From a virus, in IMG/VR virus record IMGVR_UViG_3300008267_000200, positions 1 to 44,058 of that record: DNA of 44,058 bases; one strand, given 5' to 3'. The notes beneath the pieces were generated by a model. That model made no database searches and was not told where the DNA came from. It worked only from the letters and a program-made list of their open reading frames with translations. Below are positions 1 to 7,676 of the stretch, in pieces (position 1 is the stretch's first letter; every line of letters starts with the position of its first letter). The position numbers were made by a program, and so were the translations under genes.

Positions 1-154
1 ATACCTCTGCAACTTCTGCAGCTGAAAGGTTGTACTTCTTAGCAATAGCAGCTCTGTCAAGGCCGTTATTCAAATCACCAAGGACTGATGATACAGTAAT
101 TACTGTGGTTGGTTGTGTTGCAACTTCTTGTGCAACTGTAGCTTCAATAGCCAT
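1..154 (-). CDS. Small helix-turn-helix protein, N-terminal part
   Basis: The ATG is at 152-154 (minus) and the frame stays open to the window edge, so only about 51 N-terminal residues are visible and the C-terminus is missing. After a Thr/Val-rich N-terminus comes a segment (about residues 30-50, GLDRAAIAKKYNLSAAEV) with the spacing of a helix-turn-helix of the kind found in small phage DNA-binding proteins. It lies 16 bases downstream of the Sak4-like ATPase gene stop and is probably in the same transcript. The role is inferred only from the helix-turn-helix pattern and the replication-gene neighbourhood. Confidence 0.55.
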   Translation of the reverse strand, partial: MAIEATVAQEVATQPTTVITVSSVLGDLNNGLDRAAIAKKYNLSAAEVAEV

Positions 155-170
155 TTGATTAGGATTTTAA

Positions 171-875
171 TTAGTCAATATAAATTTTACTCCAGTCAAG
201 TTCCATGACCTGACCCTTTAAATGCTCACAACGAGAGCCTGCAGTAATCTCTTCACTAGAATCGAATGAGATCATTGTCTTGTTTCCATCTCTATAAACG
301 TAGCCTATGGCATCCGAGTTAGAGCAAGCAATGTTTCTAATTTTACCAGTCAAGTCGAGATCTTTAGCAGACACCTCCTTACCTTTCTTCTCAAGCATCT
401 TATCCTTGAGGTGGCCGATATAGATGATATGATCAGAAAGCATCTCCAATCTGTCCATCCATTTCTTAATAGCCATTCTCAAGTACAAATAGCCTGCACC
501 CTGAGGAAGAGACAACACCGATAACCCTTTGTTATCTGCATCGAAGTTCTTACCCATCGGGGTTTGTCTGTACAATTCCTTAGCCTCTGACTCACACCAA
601 ACTTCTAGTTGTGTGAGAGTGTCGATAGCTATGTACTTATAGGGCTTCTTGGCTTGCATGATAGCCTTCCCTACCTGTGCTAACTCTGCAAGATTTGCTA
701 CCTTGATCTTGAGTGCTTCAACCATGTCAGATCCTTGTTCCAGGTCTATGATTAAACACCCATCAAGCTTAGCAATTGCAGTAGTCTTACCAATCTTTGG
801 GGGCCCGTACATAATCATATGTCGTGGGCTTTTCCTTCCAACTGGTACTTTCTCTGTTGGCAATACTAATTCCAT
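171..875 (-). CDS. Sak4-like / RecA-fold ATPase (AAA_24 type)
   Basis: A 234-aa P-loop ATPase. Walker A is GPPKIGKTT at residues 24-32, followed by a strand ending in LIIDLEQGS. A Walker B-like strand (YIAIDTLTQLE) ends in Asp. This size and layout match the Sak4-like phage recombinases/annealing ATPases (AAA_24), which load on single-stranded DNA during phage recombination and replication. It sits downstream of the DnaB-type helicase gene with a 13-base gap, so it probably belongs to the replication operon. The ATG at 873-875 is preceded by TTATTAACT, a start-proximal sequence shared with two other genes of this block. A KaiC-like regulator is the alternative; the P-loop itself is certain. 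Confidence 0.75.
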   Translation of the reverse strand: MELVLPTEKVPVGRKSPRHMIMYGPPKIGKTTAIAKLDGCLIIDLEQGSDMVEALKIKVANLAELAQVGKAIMQAKKPYKYIAIDTLTQLEVWCESEAKELYRQTPMGKNFDADNKGLSVLSLPQGAGYLYLRMAIKKWMDRLEMLSDHIIYIGHLKDKMLEKKGKEVSAKDLDLTGKIRNIACSNSDAIGYVYRDGNKTMISFDSSEEITAGSRCEHLKGQVMELDWSKIYID

Positions 876-888
876 AGTTAATAATAAT

Positions 889-1863
889 TTACTTTTTTGG
901 TCTCTCTTTAATCGAGAAGGTAGACAGATCTGATTCGTAAGGAATCATGCCTAGCTGGCCATCCCTATTCTTTTCTACGTGACATGCAAGTAAGCCTACT
1001 GGGTTCTCACCACAGTATGCATCTGTTATCCCGTATAAATCATATGGACGTTGAAGCATCATAACCACGTGAGCATCCTGGCCTATCGAGTCACCCCCGA
1101 ACAGGTCAGTTAGCTGTGGCTGATACTGCTGCTTAGCACGATACTCTTGCTCGATGTTCCTGTTTAGCTGAGACAATAGGATATTGATTACCCCAAGTCT
1201 AGCCTGCAGCCACATACAAGTTTTAGATATCTGATTAAGCTTCTGTAGTTCTGTATCCTCAGTCCCTAGAATAAGTCTAGAGTGGTCGAAGAGGTTGATT
1301 ATTGTGTGGTTTGGGAATTTGATATTCACCCTGTTGTTCACCTCTTTAATCTTAACCATATTCTGAGGAATAGAGCAGAAGAATATCGGGTACTTACGAT
1401 ACTTATCTACTGCCTTCTCATAGTCATTGACCTTCTCGTCAGAGATTGGGGACTCGATACTATACAGCTCTGAGAACTGCAGCTTAACATCGTTAGCTGC
1501 TGCCCTCATAATCTGTTGATAGTCTGGCATCTCGAAACTCCAATAAAGGAGAATCATTTTCTTGTCCTTGTTCTTGTCTAGAAGATCGAAGACCAATTGG
1601 TTAGAGAAAGCTGATTTCCCTACACCTGGTCTCCCAGCAATTACATACATTTTCCCAGGCTGCAAACCACCAAGAAGATTCTTATTCAACCTATCCCATC
1701 CAGTAGGGAAGACAATCCTATTACCAAGCTTAGCAAGCTTGATCTCTTCGATTGATTTATCTACTGATTTTGAGATGTGACGAAACTCTTTTAAAGTCTC
1801 GTCTAAGTTGTTAGAGTGATCTTGTGATTCGTCCTGTGGTTGATTCAGGCTCTGTTGTGTCAT
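889..1863 (-). CDS. DnaB-type replicative helicase core (RecA-fold)
   Basis: A 324-aa DnaB-like helicase motor, which would unwind DNA at the fork. Walker A is GRPGVGKS at residues 77-84. Then come a SFEM segment (motif 1a region with catalytic Glu), a Walker B strand ending in LFDHSRL, LSQLNR (motif 3) and a DLFGGDSIGQDAHVVM region (motif 4). The N-terminal primase-interacting domain of bacterial DnaB is absent, as in many phage helicases. An in-frame TTG exists at 1911, but I chose ATG 1861-1863: its upstream is A-rich and the overlap with the preceding gene is only 53 nt. The preceding 182-aa gene may be its loader. Confidence 0.85.
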   Translation of the reverse strand: MTQQSLNQPQDESQDHSNNLDETLKEFRHISKSVDKSIEEIKLAKLGNRIVFPTGWDRLNKNLLGGLQPGKMYVIAGRPGVGKSAFSNQLVFDLLDKNKDKKMILLYWSFEMPDYQQIMRAAANDVKLQFSELYSIESPISDEKVNDYEKAVDKYRKYPIFFCSIPQNMVKIKEVNNRVNIKFPNHTIINLFDHSRLILGTEDTELQKLNQISKTCMWLQARLGVINILLSQLNRNIEQEYRAKQQYQPQLTDLFGGDSIGQDAHVVMMLQRPYDLYGITDAYCGENPVGLLACHVEKNRDGQLGMIPYESDLSTFSIKERPKK

Positions 1864-2359
1864 TTGTGTCTGTGTACTTTTCCCAACTGTGATTATTAAT
1901 CCATGTGTCAAGCATCTGCATATAGCCTAAGCCATTACCTTTCCTACGAAAGTCAAGTTCTCTGTTAAGGCAGCTGATAATCCTATCGTGCTTCTCCTTA
2001 TCAGTCCCCACAATCTTCTTGTACTTAGCTTTGGATTTGGAATTTGCTTTAGAGTCAGGATCTTTAGCTCTTAGCATTCTCACCTGTCCATTGTTGATAA
2101 CCTTTAGGGGGAATCGGGAGAGGAGACCATGCCACATCTGATCGAAGTCTGAGAGAGTGCTTGTCTCAAACTTATCCCTTAATGTAACATCGTCATCCTC
2201 CCCGATTTTGATCCACCCATTGGTTTGCAATAACTCTAAATCAACATTTAACTTTAAACTAGGATCAATTTCTTTACGACTCAGCAGTAACAAGTAAACA
2301 TACTCATCAGGACATAAGCCAAGATTAGTAAGCCTTTCAGTATCAAGTTCAATGATCAT
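1811..2359 (-). CDS. Unknown protein, possible helicase loader
   Basis: A 182-aa protein with no motif I can name. The N-terminal half (about 1-90) is mixed helix/strand with a possible winged-helix pattern (LDTERLTNLGL, then LLQTNGWIKI). A Lys/Ser-rich linker (about 105-120) and a helical, hydrophilic C-terminus follow. Its position directly before and overlapping the DnaB-type helicase gene is where phages often encode a DnaD/replisome organiser or helicase loader, so that role is a context-based guess. The ATG is at 2357-2359. Confidence 0.6.
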   Translation of the reverse strand: MIIELDTERLTNLGLCPDEYVYLLLLSRKEIDPSLKLNVDLELLQTNGWIKIGEDDDVTLRDKFETSTLSDFDQMWHGLLSRFPLKVINNGQVRMLRAKDPDSKANSKSKAKYKKIVGTDKEKHDRIISCLNRELDFRRKGNGLGYMQMLDTWINNHSWEKYTDTNDTTEPESTTGRITRSL

Positions 2360-2395
2360 AAAGATTTCTGTTATACTATCTATACTGAATCGTTT

Positions 2396-3589
2396 TCAAA
2401 TATAAGAAGAAATTCCATCAATCCAATTGATATTGGATAAATTTTTAATGGCATTTTCCAGCCACTTTTCCTCTTGACTATCCTTCACATAGAGAACTAC
2501 GACCTCTCCCACCTTGTCTTTATCAGACAATCTGAGGAGACGGCCGACCCTTTGAATCATCTGCAATGCCTTTGAGTCAAGGCCACAGATAACACCAAGG
2601 TTAGCATCATGCACATCAAAGCCCTGATTCAAGGCCTTTGTAGAGCACAGCACCTTTACAGTACTGTCTTTAAAGTCCTTGAGAGCTGCATCCTTTTCCT
2701 TCTTCTTGAGTTTAGAATGATATCTAGCTGCAGGGATGCCTTCATTTGCAATTGCCTCATGCATAGAATCAGTAAACTCATTACTACCCCCGAAGGTTAG
2801 TATCTTCTTATCAGGAAAAGCCTTAGCTATCTGAGCAGTATAAAGAATTTTGTTATGAGCCTTTTGGACTATCTCTTTACGATCTCTGATAGCCTTGTAG
2901 AACATAGCAGCATTCTTCTTATCCTCAGGACTAGCAGATTGAGGATTAGCTAAGATTTGATTAGCCCTGTTAAAGGAATCAAACTGTCCAAGCTTGTACT
3001 TGTAGTGTACAAACATGTTATTAGCTGTCTTGTAATCCTTTCTCTCTTCGTCAGTTAGCTCCACAGCTATACAATTAATCTTGTAAGGGGCAACCAATCC
3101 TTTGGCCACACACTCGTCAAGAGTTATTGTATAAACTGGGGGAGCAAGGTTAACTAAGAGAGTACGATAATCAGGTTCCTCGGGCAGAGTAGCAGTCATG
3201 CATAGCAGCATCTTATGAGTGTTGTCAGTGAAGACTGTACGATAGATAGGACTTAGCCCAAGATGTACCTCATCTGCTACGGTTACTGTATAAGTCTCCC
3301 CAGATAATTTACATGCTGACTGATAGCATAGAATATCTACTCTATCAAGTACATCGTCATAACCCCACTTCCCAAACTCATCTTTGAACTGATCTTGAAG
3401 CTGATTAGTAGGGACTAATACTAGTCCTCTCCCATCATTCCTTCTCAATAGCTCTCCGACTGCCATGATTCCAACTCTACTCTTACCGAAGCCTGTACCT
3501 GCAATAACAGAACCTCTGTACCCTGCTTTGGCCCATGACCTTAAAGCTGTACGTTGTTCTGTGTCTTTAACCTGTAACAAGTTCGTCAT
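2396..3589 (-). CDS. SF2 DNA helicase (DEVH box)
   Basis: A 397-aa superfamily 2 helicase. Domain 1 has Walker A GTGFGKSR (residues 31-38), a Q-like entry region (RTALRSWAKAGYRG), Walker B DEVH (106-109) and motif III TAT (132-134). Domain 2 has a KILTFGGS strand, LCSTKALNQGFDVHD (motif V region) and QRVGRLLR (motif VI with arginine finger). It resembles the compact restriction-type/UvsW/SSL2-like helicases used by phages for fork remodelling and recombination. It overlaps the DnaA-like gene by 23 nt, so the two are translated together. The family is sure; the exact role is not. Confidence 0.85.
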   Translation of the reverse strand: MTNLLQVKDTEQRTALRSWAKAGYRGSVIAGTGFGKSRVGIMAVGELLRRNDGRGLVLVPTNQLQDQFKDEFGKWGYDDVLDRVDILCYQSACKLSGETYTVTVADEVHLGLSPIYRTVFTDNTHKMLLCMTATLPEEPDYRTLLVNLAPPVYTITLDECVAKGLVAPYKINCIAVELTDEERKDYKTANNMFVHYKYKLGQFDSFNRANQILANPQSASPEDKKNAAMFYKAIRDRKEIVQKAHNKILYTAQIAKAFPDKKILTFGGSNEFTDSMHEAIANEGIPAARYHSKLKKKEKDAALKDFKDSTVKVLCSTKALNQGFDVHDANLGVICGLDSKALQMIQRVGRLLRLSDKDKVGEVVVLYVKDSQEEKWLENAIKNLSNINWIDGISSYI

Positions 3590-4007
3590 TAGATTGAATA
3601 GATAATCTCACGGTTAATAATTCTTTGAGCTCTTTAATTTCTAGCTCAGCTCTTCTTACCCTCTCCATGAGGATAGCAGGATCTATAAGCATGTACTTAG
3701 CAGTACACACCATAGCTACGTATTTATCTGAGCATTCCTCAAACATTTTAACGTAGTGCTTATCAACAGATATAAGGTCATCATGAACCTTGTACATGTG
3801 ATACACAGTAGCCCTGTCTTTACCAATCTTATTGCTTATCTCTGTCTCAGACAAGTCTGTGTAGATATGCAGTAGATTGACGTAAAGACAACGAGCCATT
3901 ACAAACTTTCTTTTACGATTACTCTTAAAGATTTCTAGTCTGGGAATACCAGTCTTTAGCTCTACTATCTTTAGCAGAGCTTCTGATACCTCGTCTGTGT
4001 TCTCCAT
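3567..4007 (-). CDS. Stand-alone DnaA domain IV-like DNA-binding protein
   Basis: A 146-aa protein whose residues about 22-80 read like domain IV of DnaA: a basic helix (SNRKRKFVMARCLYVNLL), then DLSETEISNKIG, then KDRATVYHMYKV. These parallel the DnaA order of an RKREIVMAR-type helix, an LSLPEIG-type helix and a recognition helix with R/H-T-V-x-H. The ATPase domain of DnaA is absent; the C-terminus (about 95-146) is helical. It would bind specific DNA sites, plausibly a phage origin or early operators. It overlaps the SF2 helicase gene by 23 nt and shares one base with the stop of the upstream membrane-protein gene. Confidence 0.72.
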   Translation of the reverse strand: MENTDEVSEALLKIVELKTGIPRLEIFKSNRKRKFVMARCLYVNLLHIYTDLSETEISNKIGKDRATVYHMYKVHDDLISVDKHYVKMFEECSDKYVAMVCTAKYMLIDPAILMERVRRAELEIKELKELLTVRLSIQSNDELVTG

Positions 4008-4276
4008 TAGTTAGAAGCTTTCATTTTCTTCTGACGAACACTGTTAGGATTAACAGGACGACCACGCTTCTTAGCAGTCTTCTTAACCTGACTTTTAGGG
4101 GTCATCATACGCTCTAGTTCATTAGTCTGCTTTCTAACAGTCTGAAGAACATCTTCGAGATAATCAATCTCTGCCTCAAGATTCAATAAAGAATACTCAA
4201 GTTTGGTAATTACATACCTGTGATAAAGAAAGAATGCAATCAATGCACCTACTGATACGATACTTACTACTAACAT
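4007..4276 (-). CDS. Membrane-anchored coiled-coil protein with AT-hook tail
   Basis: An 89-aa protein with three clear parts: an N-terminal membrane helix (about residues 2-18), a predicted coiled coil (about 24-58, Leu/Ile heptads) and a very basic C-terminus containing KKRGRPVNP (69-77), the core of an AT-hook minor-groove binder. It overlaps the DnaA-like gene by one base, so the two are probably coupled. I infer a membrane tether for DNA or the replisome. The parts are visible in the sequence; the function is inference. A Lys-rich tail that binds RNA or phospholipid is the alternative. Confidence 0.65.
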   Translation of the reverse strand: MLVVSIVSVGALIAFFLYHRYVITKLEYSLLNLEAEIDYLEDVLQTVRKQTNELERMMTPKSQVKKTAKKRGRPVNPNSVRQKKMKASN

Positions 4277-4288
4277 TTGATTTTAAGA

Positions 4289-4468
4289 TTAAAAGTGAAT
4301 ATAAATTGGATTACGTGTTAATTCGAAGAGCCTTCCACTGACAGTGAGACGTTTCTTTAGGTTTGATTTCATCCCTGTGTCATCTGATGGCTCTTCTGCT
4401 AGAAGCTGTCTACGTTCTACACGTAGATTGATAACTTCTATTTGTTGATCTAAGGTTAGTTCCTCCAT
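4289..4468 (-). CDS. Small unknown protein (59 aa)
   Basis: A 59-aa open frame starting with ATG at 4466-4468 and ending in TAA at 4289-4291. It is charged and helical (MEELTLDQQIEVINLRVERR at the start) with a short basic middle. It fits tightly between the neighbouring genes, on the same strand. The start is preceded by ATTATTAACT, exactly as at the Sak4-like gene, which supports translation. No family recognised. Confidence 0.6.
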   Translation of the reverse strand: MEELTLDQQIEVINLRVERRQLLAEEPSDDTGMKSNLKKRLTVSGRLFELTRNPIYIHF

Positions 4469-4470
4469 AG

Positions 4471-4563
4471 TTAATAATTAGAATTGTTTTTAGTTTGTTT
4501 GTAAAGATCATAAAGGGCATGTGCTATCAAGCAGCCCACTACTGTAGCTAATAAGGTAAACAT
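4471..4563 (-). CDS. Tiny membrane peptide (30 aa)
   Basis: A 30-aa open frame (MFTLLATVVGCLIAHALYDL, then a polar tail) made of one membrane helix and a hydrophilic end. It is placed 2 nt before the 59-aa gene and starts with ATTAACCATG, close to the start context of two other genes in this block. No function can be assigned; chance is possible at this length. Confidence 0.4.
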   Translation of the reverse strand: MFTLLATVVGCLIAHALYDLYKQTKNNSNY

Positions 4564-4583
4564 GGTTAATAAAATTTGATTAG

Positions 4584-4657
4584 TACCCCCATCAGGATTC
4601 GAACCTGAGGCCCACAGATTAGAAATCTGTTGCTCTATCCAACTGAGCTATGGAGGC
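4584..4657 (-). tRNA. tRNA-Arg (UCU)
   Basis: A complete cloverleaf on the minus strand, 74 nt with discriminator A. The acceptor GCCTCCA pairs with TGGGGGT, with two G-U pairs. The D-arm AGCTCAGTTGGATAGAGC is normal. The anticodon stem ACAGA/TCTGT closes loop TTTCTAA, giving anticodon UCU. The T-arm is a normal CAGGTTCGAATCCTG. No CCA is encoded. It reads AGA, by eye the main Arg codon of the tail, portal and terminase genes in this window, so it probably supports late expression. Confidence 0.93.
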
Positions 4658-4662
4658 ATTTG

Positions 4663-4755
4663 TAGTCAGGACAGGACTCGAACCTGTAAAAAGGTAGGCT
4701 ATGTACACTTGCCGTTTGAAGAACACTTGCAATTACTCATTTCTGCCACCTGACT
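4663..4755 (-). tRNA. tRNA-like gene, 93 nt, anticodon unclear
   Basis: The minus strand has a perfect 7-bp acceptor (AGTCAGG/CCTGACT), a perfect T-arm (ACAGG TTCGAGT CCTGT) and a plausible D-stem (GCAG/TTGC with one G-U). The remaining 40 nt do not give a standard anticodon arm. The best fit is GGCAA GTGTACA TAGCC, which would show anticodon GUA (Tyr) with one A-A mismatch and about 15 extra nt between the D- and anticodon arms. A type II (Leu-like) reading with anticodon CAA needs a poor stem. It is either a degenerate tRNA or one with an unusual insertion. Confidence 0.6.
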
Positions 4756-4762
4756 AAAAATA

Positions 4763-4790
4763 GAAGAGGGGGAGTCAGCTACACCCCCCT
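4763..4790 (-). terminator. Probable intrinsic terminator upstream of the tRNA pair
   Basis: Read on the minus strand: AGGGGG, an 11-nt loop, CCCCCT (arms 4785-4790 and 4767-4772), then a T-rich run TCTTCTATTTTT up to 4756. It lies after the 98-aa gene and just before the 93-nt tRNA-like gene, so it probably separates the PolA-region transcript from the tRNAs. Confidence 0.55.
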
Positions 4791-4849
4791 GTTGAATTAC
4801 TGGTCAGACTTAAAAGTTACTCGAGTCGTTTTAAATCCAAGGTTTCTGT

Positions 4850-5146
4850 TCACTCTTCTAAATTTTCATAGTTATTATTCTCATCTATATCTGATATCTT
4901 AAGTCCCCACATGAGATCAAACCATTGATACTCTGTGTCAGCCTTGTAGTAGCTAGACTTAAGCTCTCTCTTTAGATAACGAATAGCATAATCCTTGAAT
5001 GCATTTGATTGTTCTTGAGTCATTGTAAACTCGTGATACCACTCATCTTTACGATCTACTATATCATCGTAAGTCTGTGGTATATGAGCATACTCAAACA
5101 TCTTGTTAATCAAATGCTTTACTATTTTCTGTGCATCTACTCTCAT
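4850..5146 (-). CDS. Unknown acidic helical protein (98 aa)
   Basis: A 98-aa protein, aromatic- and acid-rich (Trp, Tyr, Glu, Asp), predicted helical, without a recognisable domain. The stop of the preceding CxxC protein overlaps its start (ATGA, 4 nt), so the two are translationally coupled. It is last in a four-gene run behind PolA. Function unknown. Confidence 0.65.
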   Translation of the reverse strand: MRVDAQKIVKHLINKMFEYAHIPQTYDDIVDRKDEWYHEFTMTQEQSNAFKDYAIRYLKRELKSSYYKADTEYQWFDLMWGLKISDIDENNNYENLEE

Positions 5147-5424
5147 TGATCATCCCTCCAATCATCTGCATGATCATCTAAATAACACTGTCTACATAGA
5201 CTACTTTCATCATGTACTTTTTGATAGCACTCATCATAGAAATCATCTTCTGTCATGTGCTCATCTGGATTAGCAATAGATTTATTAGCCTCTTCAGCTT
5301 TTGATGCTGCCATGCTTCTTGCAATATCCCCCATTTCTGCAGTATCACAGTATGGACAGTACTCATGTAGCTGATTCCAGGGTGCTTTTGGGTCATGTTC
5401 TGCCCCTAATGGATAATTACTCAT
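5143..5424 (-). CDS. Small zinc-ribbon-like protein (CxxC...CxxC)
   Basis: A 93-aa acidic protein with CPYC near residue 23 and CRQC near residue 77, plus His residues near both, giving one plausible zinc site that brings N- and C-terminal parts together. The middle is helical and Glu/Ala-rich. It overlaps the preceding gene by 8 nt and the following one by 4 nt. A nucleic-acid or protein adaptor role is possible, but only the metal site is supported by sequence. Confidence 0.65.
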   Translation of the reverse strand: MSNYPLGAEHDPKAPWNQLHEYCPYCDTAEMGDIARSMAASKAEEANKSIANPDEHMTEDDFYDECYQKVHDESSLCRQCYLDDHADDWRDDQ

Positions 5425-5767
5425 GTTCTTGTAGTTTTTGATTTAGTAATGTGTCTAATTTACCTTCGTTGTATAGTTGTAATAACAGGACAATATCAGG
5501 GAGTTTATAGTAATCTAACTCAGCTATTAGTTTAGCAAACTTGTCCATTGTCTCTGTTACCAAAGGCATTTGAACTCCGTCTGCATCCCACATAGCCATA
5601 ATAGTTTTACCATGCTCCTTAACGATAGTATCAACAGTTTGCTTTAGTGACTGCTTAGTTCTGTGATTATAAAACCACTTGATACTTTCGCAATTATCTG
5701 ATGCATACACTGATACCTGTAACCACATTAATAGATTAAGTACTTTGATTTGCTCTTCTTGTGTCAT
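5417..5767 (-). CDS. Unknown helical protein (116 aa)
   Basis: A 116-aa, mostly helical protein with hydrophobic Leu/Trp clusters at the start (KVLNLLMWLQVSVYASDNCE) and no motif I recognise. It lies one base after the PolA stop (same strand) and overlaps the CxxC protein gene by 8 nt, so it is made with the polymerase. Possibly a polymerase accessory factor, from position only. Confidence 0.6.
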   Translation of the reverse strand: MTQEEQIKVLNLLMWLQVSVYASDNCESIKWFYNHRTKQSLKQTVDTIVKEHGKTIMAMWDADGVQMPLVTETMDKFAKLIAELDYYKLPDIVLLLQLYNEGKLDTLLNQKLQEHE

Positions 5768-5768
5768 G

Positions 5769-7676
5769 TTACTTACTCCACACTTTAGTTATTGATGTCT
5801 CTGCTTTTAGTAGTCCGTTACGTATGATTTTATTAGCAGCTCTCTCCATCTCCTCAGTCATATAGATCTTCCATTCCTCTGCAAAATACTCAGGGCAAAT
5901 GGTGTCTATCTGATCGTGAACAGTCATTACTATCTTAACAGGATAATTATGTTTCTTGATTCTTTTATAAAGATATACAAGTGCTAATTTAGTCATATCT
6001 GCTGAACTACCCTGAATTGGGGTATTCTTAGACGCTCTCTCAATAGATCCAAGCTCCATAAAGCTGTCTCTATCTCCGTACATTTTTGGGGTCCAGCTGT
6101 CAAACCATCTCTTCCTATAGAATGGGAAGAACGTAGTAACAAACCCGTACCTCTTTCCAAACTCTCCCTGATCCTCAAGGAATCTTTTAATAGCAGGGAA
6201 AGCTTTGAAATACTTATCAATCAAATCCTTTGCTTCAGTCATTGAACAGTTAATAGTCTCACTAAGTTTCTTAGGCCCCATTCCATAAGCCAATCCAAAG
6301 TTGATTGTCTTAACCTGTGTCCTAAGCTTCTTGTGTTCCTTGCATTCACACTTCTGTGTATACTGATAGTAAGTACAACCATCTTCTGCTGCATTCTTCC
6401 ACACTGGTCCGAATACTAACTCAGCACATACAGAGTGTAAGTCTTCATTATTACGTAGTGACTTGAGGAATACAGGATCTCCAGAACCGTAAGCAATTAC
6501 ATTCAACTCTTGGCTTGAGTAATCAGAGGATACAAACACCCATCCATGTGGAGCAACAAAACAATTACGATACTCATTAGTTGCTGGTATCTGTTGCATA
6601 TTAGGTTCACTAGATGACACACGACCTGTGTCTAGTATCTGTTGAAAGTTAGTATGCACCTTACCATCACAACTAATGTAGCTGTTAAAGTTTGTTCCAA
6701 ATGCTGATGCTAGTTTACTCTTCTCCTTGTACTTGATGTACTCATCAATCAATGGATGCTTATAACGATAAGGAGCTAGCTTCTTACCATTTACATCCTC
6801 AATCTTAGGGAATAAAGTCTGGAATATCTTAAGCACTTGGCTTGGGCTGTCCCAGTTAACTGTTGAATCCTTTAACTCTGACTCATCTAAGAATAAGTCT
6901 AGTTGTTTCTTCGCTCTGTACATTTCGAACTCTGAATAGGATAAAAGGCTCGTGTCTAATTGTTTCCCTAAAAGGAAACTTTCTTGCTTATTCCTATCAG
7001 CTAGCTTCTTCCATTGAATGGTGTCAATCTCTAGCCCATTGTACTCAATCTCAGAGAATACAACAACAGCTTGATTCTCGAGTTTAGCTACATTGCTTAG
7101 AGTCTGAAGTTGTAATAGATCTACTTGTTGAAAGTAAATGTCTATTAGATACTCAACGTCCTTAGCACCATAGATAATTTGAGAGTCATCAAATGGAGTT
7201 GATGATGTTTGAGTAAACCTATTACGCACAGACTTATCTAACTCTTTATCAAGATATCTCTTGACAAGCTTAGCCAGTCCAAATCCGTAATCAGTTTTCC
7301 CACAGTGTAAAATCTTTTCGCATAGGTATGTATCATGAATGTTTACAGTATCTATCTTAAGATAATGCTTAATGAACTTGTAATCAAACTTTGCATTGTG
7401 GAATACTTTTACGATATCCTCATTGTTTAATACTCTGTTCAATTGCACCTGATCTGCATAAGTTAGATCTCTACAATCAATTACATACTGACGCTCTGCA
7501 TCACCGATTTGCAGCATAAGTAGTTTCTTACATGTAAAATCAAATCCTTCTGTCTCTGTATCTACGCCTAATACCTTACTGGTTAGTAGATCTTCAACAG
7601 CTTCTTCAATTGTACATGATTTAAAACTACTCGCTATCAGTGCTTGGTTCTTGCTGATAAAGAAAATGTTGTTCAT
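5769..7676 (-). CDS. polA: DNA polymerase, family A, with 3'-5' exonuclease
   Basis: A 635-aa replicative polymerase. The N-terminal proofreading domain carries ExoI VDTETEG (Asp39, Glu41), ExoII FHNAKFDY (Asn93, Asp97) and ExoIII Y-GAKD (Tyr168, Asp172). The polymerase domain carries motif A SSDYSSQEL (Asp384), motif B RTQVKTINFGLAYG (Lys455 to Tyr463) and motif C TVHDQ (His586, Asp587). There is no 5'-3' exonuclease domain, as usual for phage PolA. A Cys-rich insert (about 430-450, CTYYQYTQKCECKEH) sits between motifs A and B. An in-frame TTG lies at 7691, but ATG 7674-7676 fits better. All catalytic residues are intact, so it should be active. Confidence 0.95.
   Translation of the reverse strand: MNNIFFISKNQALIASSFKSCTIEEAVEDLLTSKVLGVDTETEGFDFTCKKLLMLQIGDAERQYVIDCRDLTYADQVQLNRVLNNEDIVKVFHNAKFDYKFIKHYLKIDTVNIHDTYLCEKILHCGKTDYGFGLAKLVKRYLDKELDKSVRNRFTQTSSTPFDDSQIIYGAKDVEYLIDIYFQQVDLLQLQTLSNVAKLENQAVVVFSEIEYNGLEIDTIQWKKLADRNKQESFLLGKQLDTSLLSYSEFEMYRAKKQLDLFLDESELKDSTVNWDSPSQVLKIFQTLFPKIEDVNGKKLAPYRYKHPLIDEYIKYKEKSKLASAFGTNFNSYISCDGKVHTNFQQILDTGRVSSSEPNMQQIPATNEYRNCFVAPHGWVFVSSDYSSQELNVIAYGSGDPVFLKSLRNNEDLHSVCAELVFGPVWKNAAEDGCTYYQYTQKCECKEHKKLRTQVKTINFGLAYGMGPKKLSETINCSMTEAKDLIDKYFKAFPAIKRFLEDQGEFGKRYGFVTTFFPFYRKRWFDSWTPKMYGDRDSFMELGSIERASKNTPIQGSSADMTKLALVYLYKRIKKHNYPVKIVMTVHDQIDTICPEYFAEEWKIYMTEEMERAANKIIRNGLLKAETSITKVWSK

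Noticed and set aside
1864-1911. TTG start extending the DnaB-type helicase by 16 residues
   Set aside because: The extension lies fully in another gene and adds no conserved sequence; ATG at 1863 is better.
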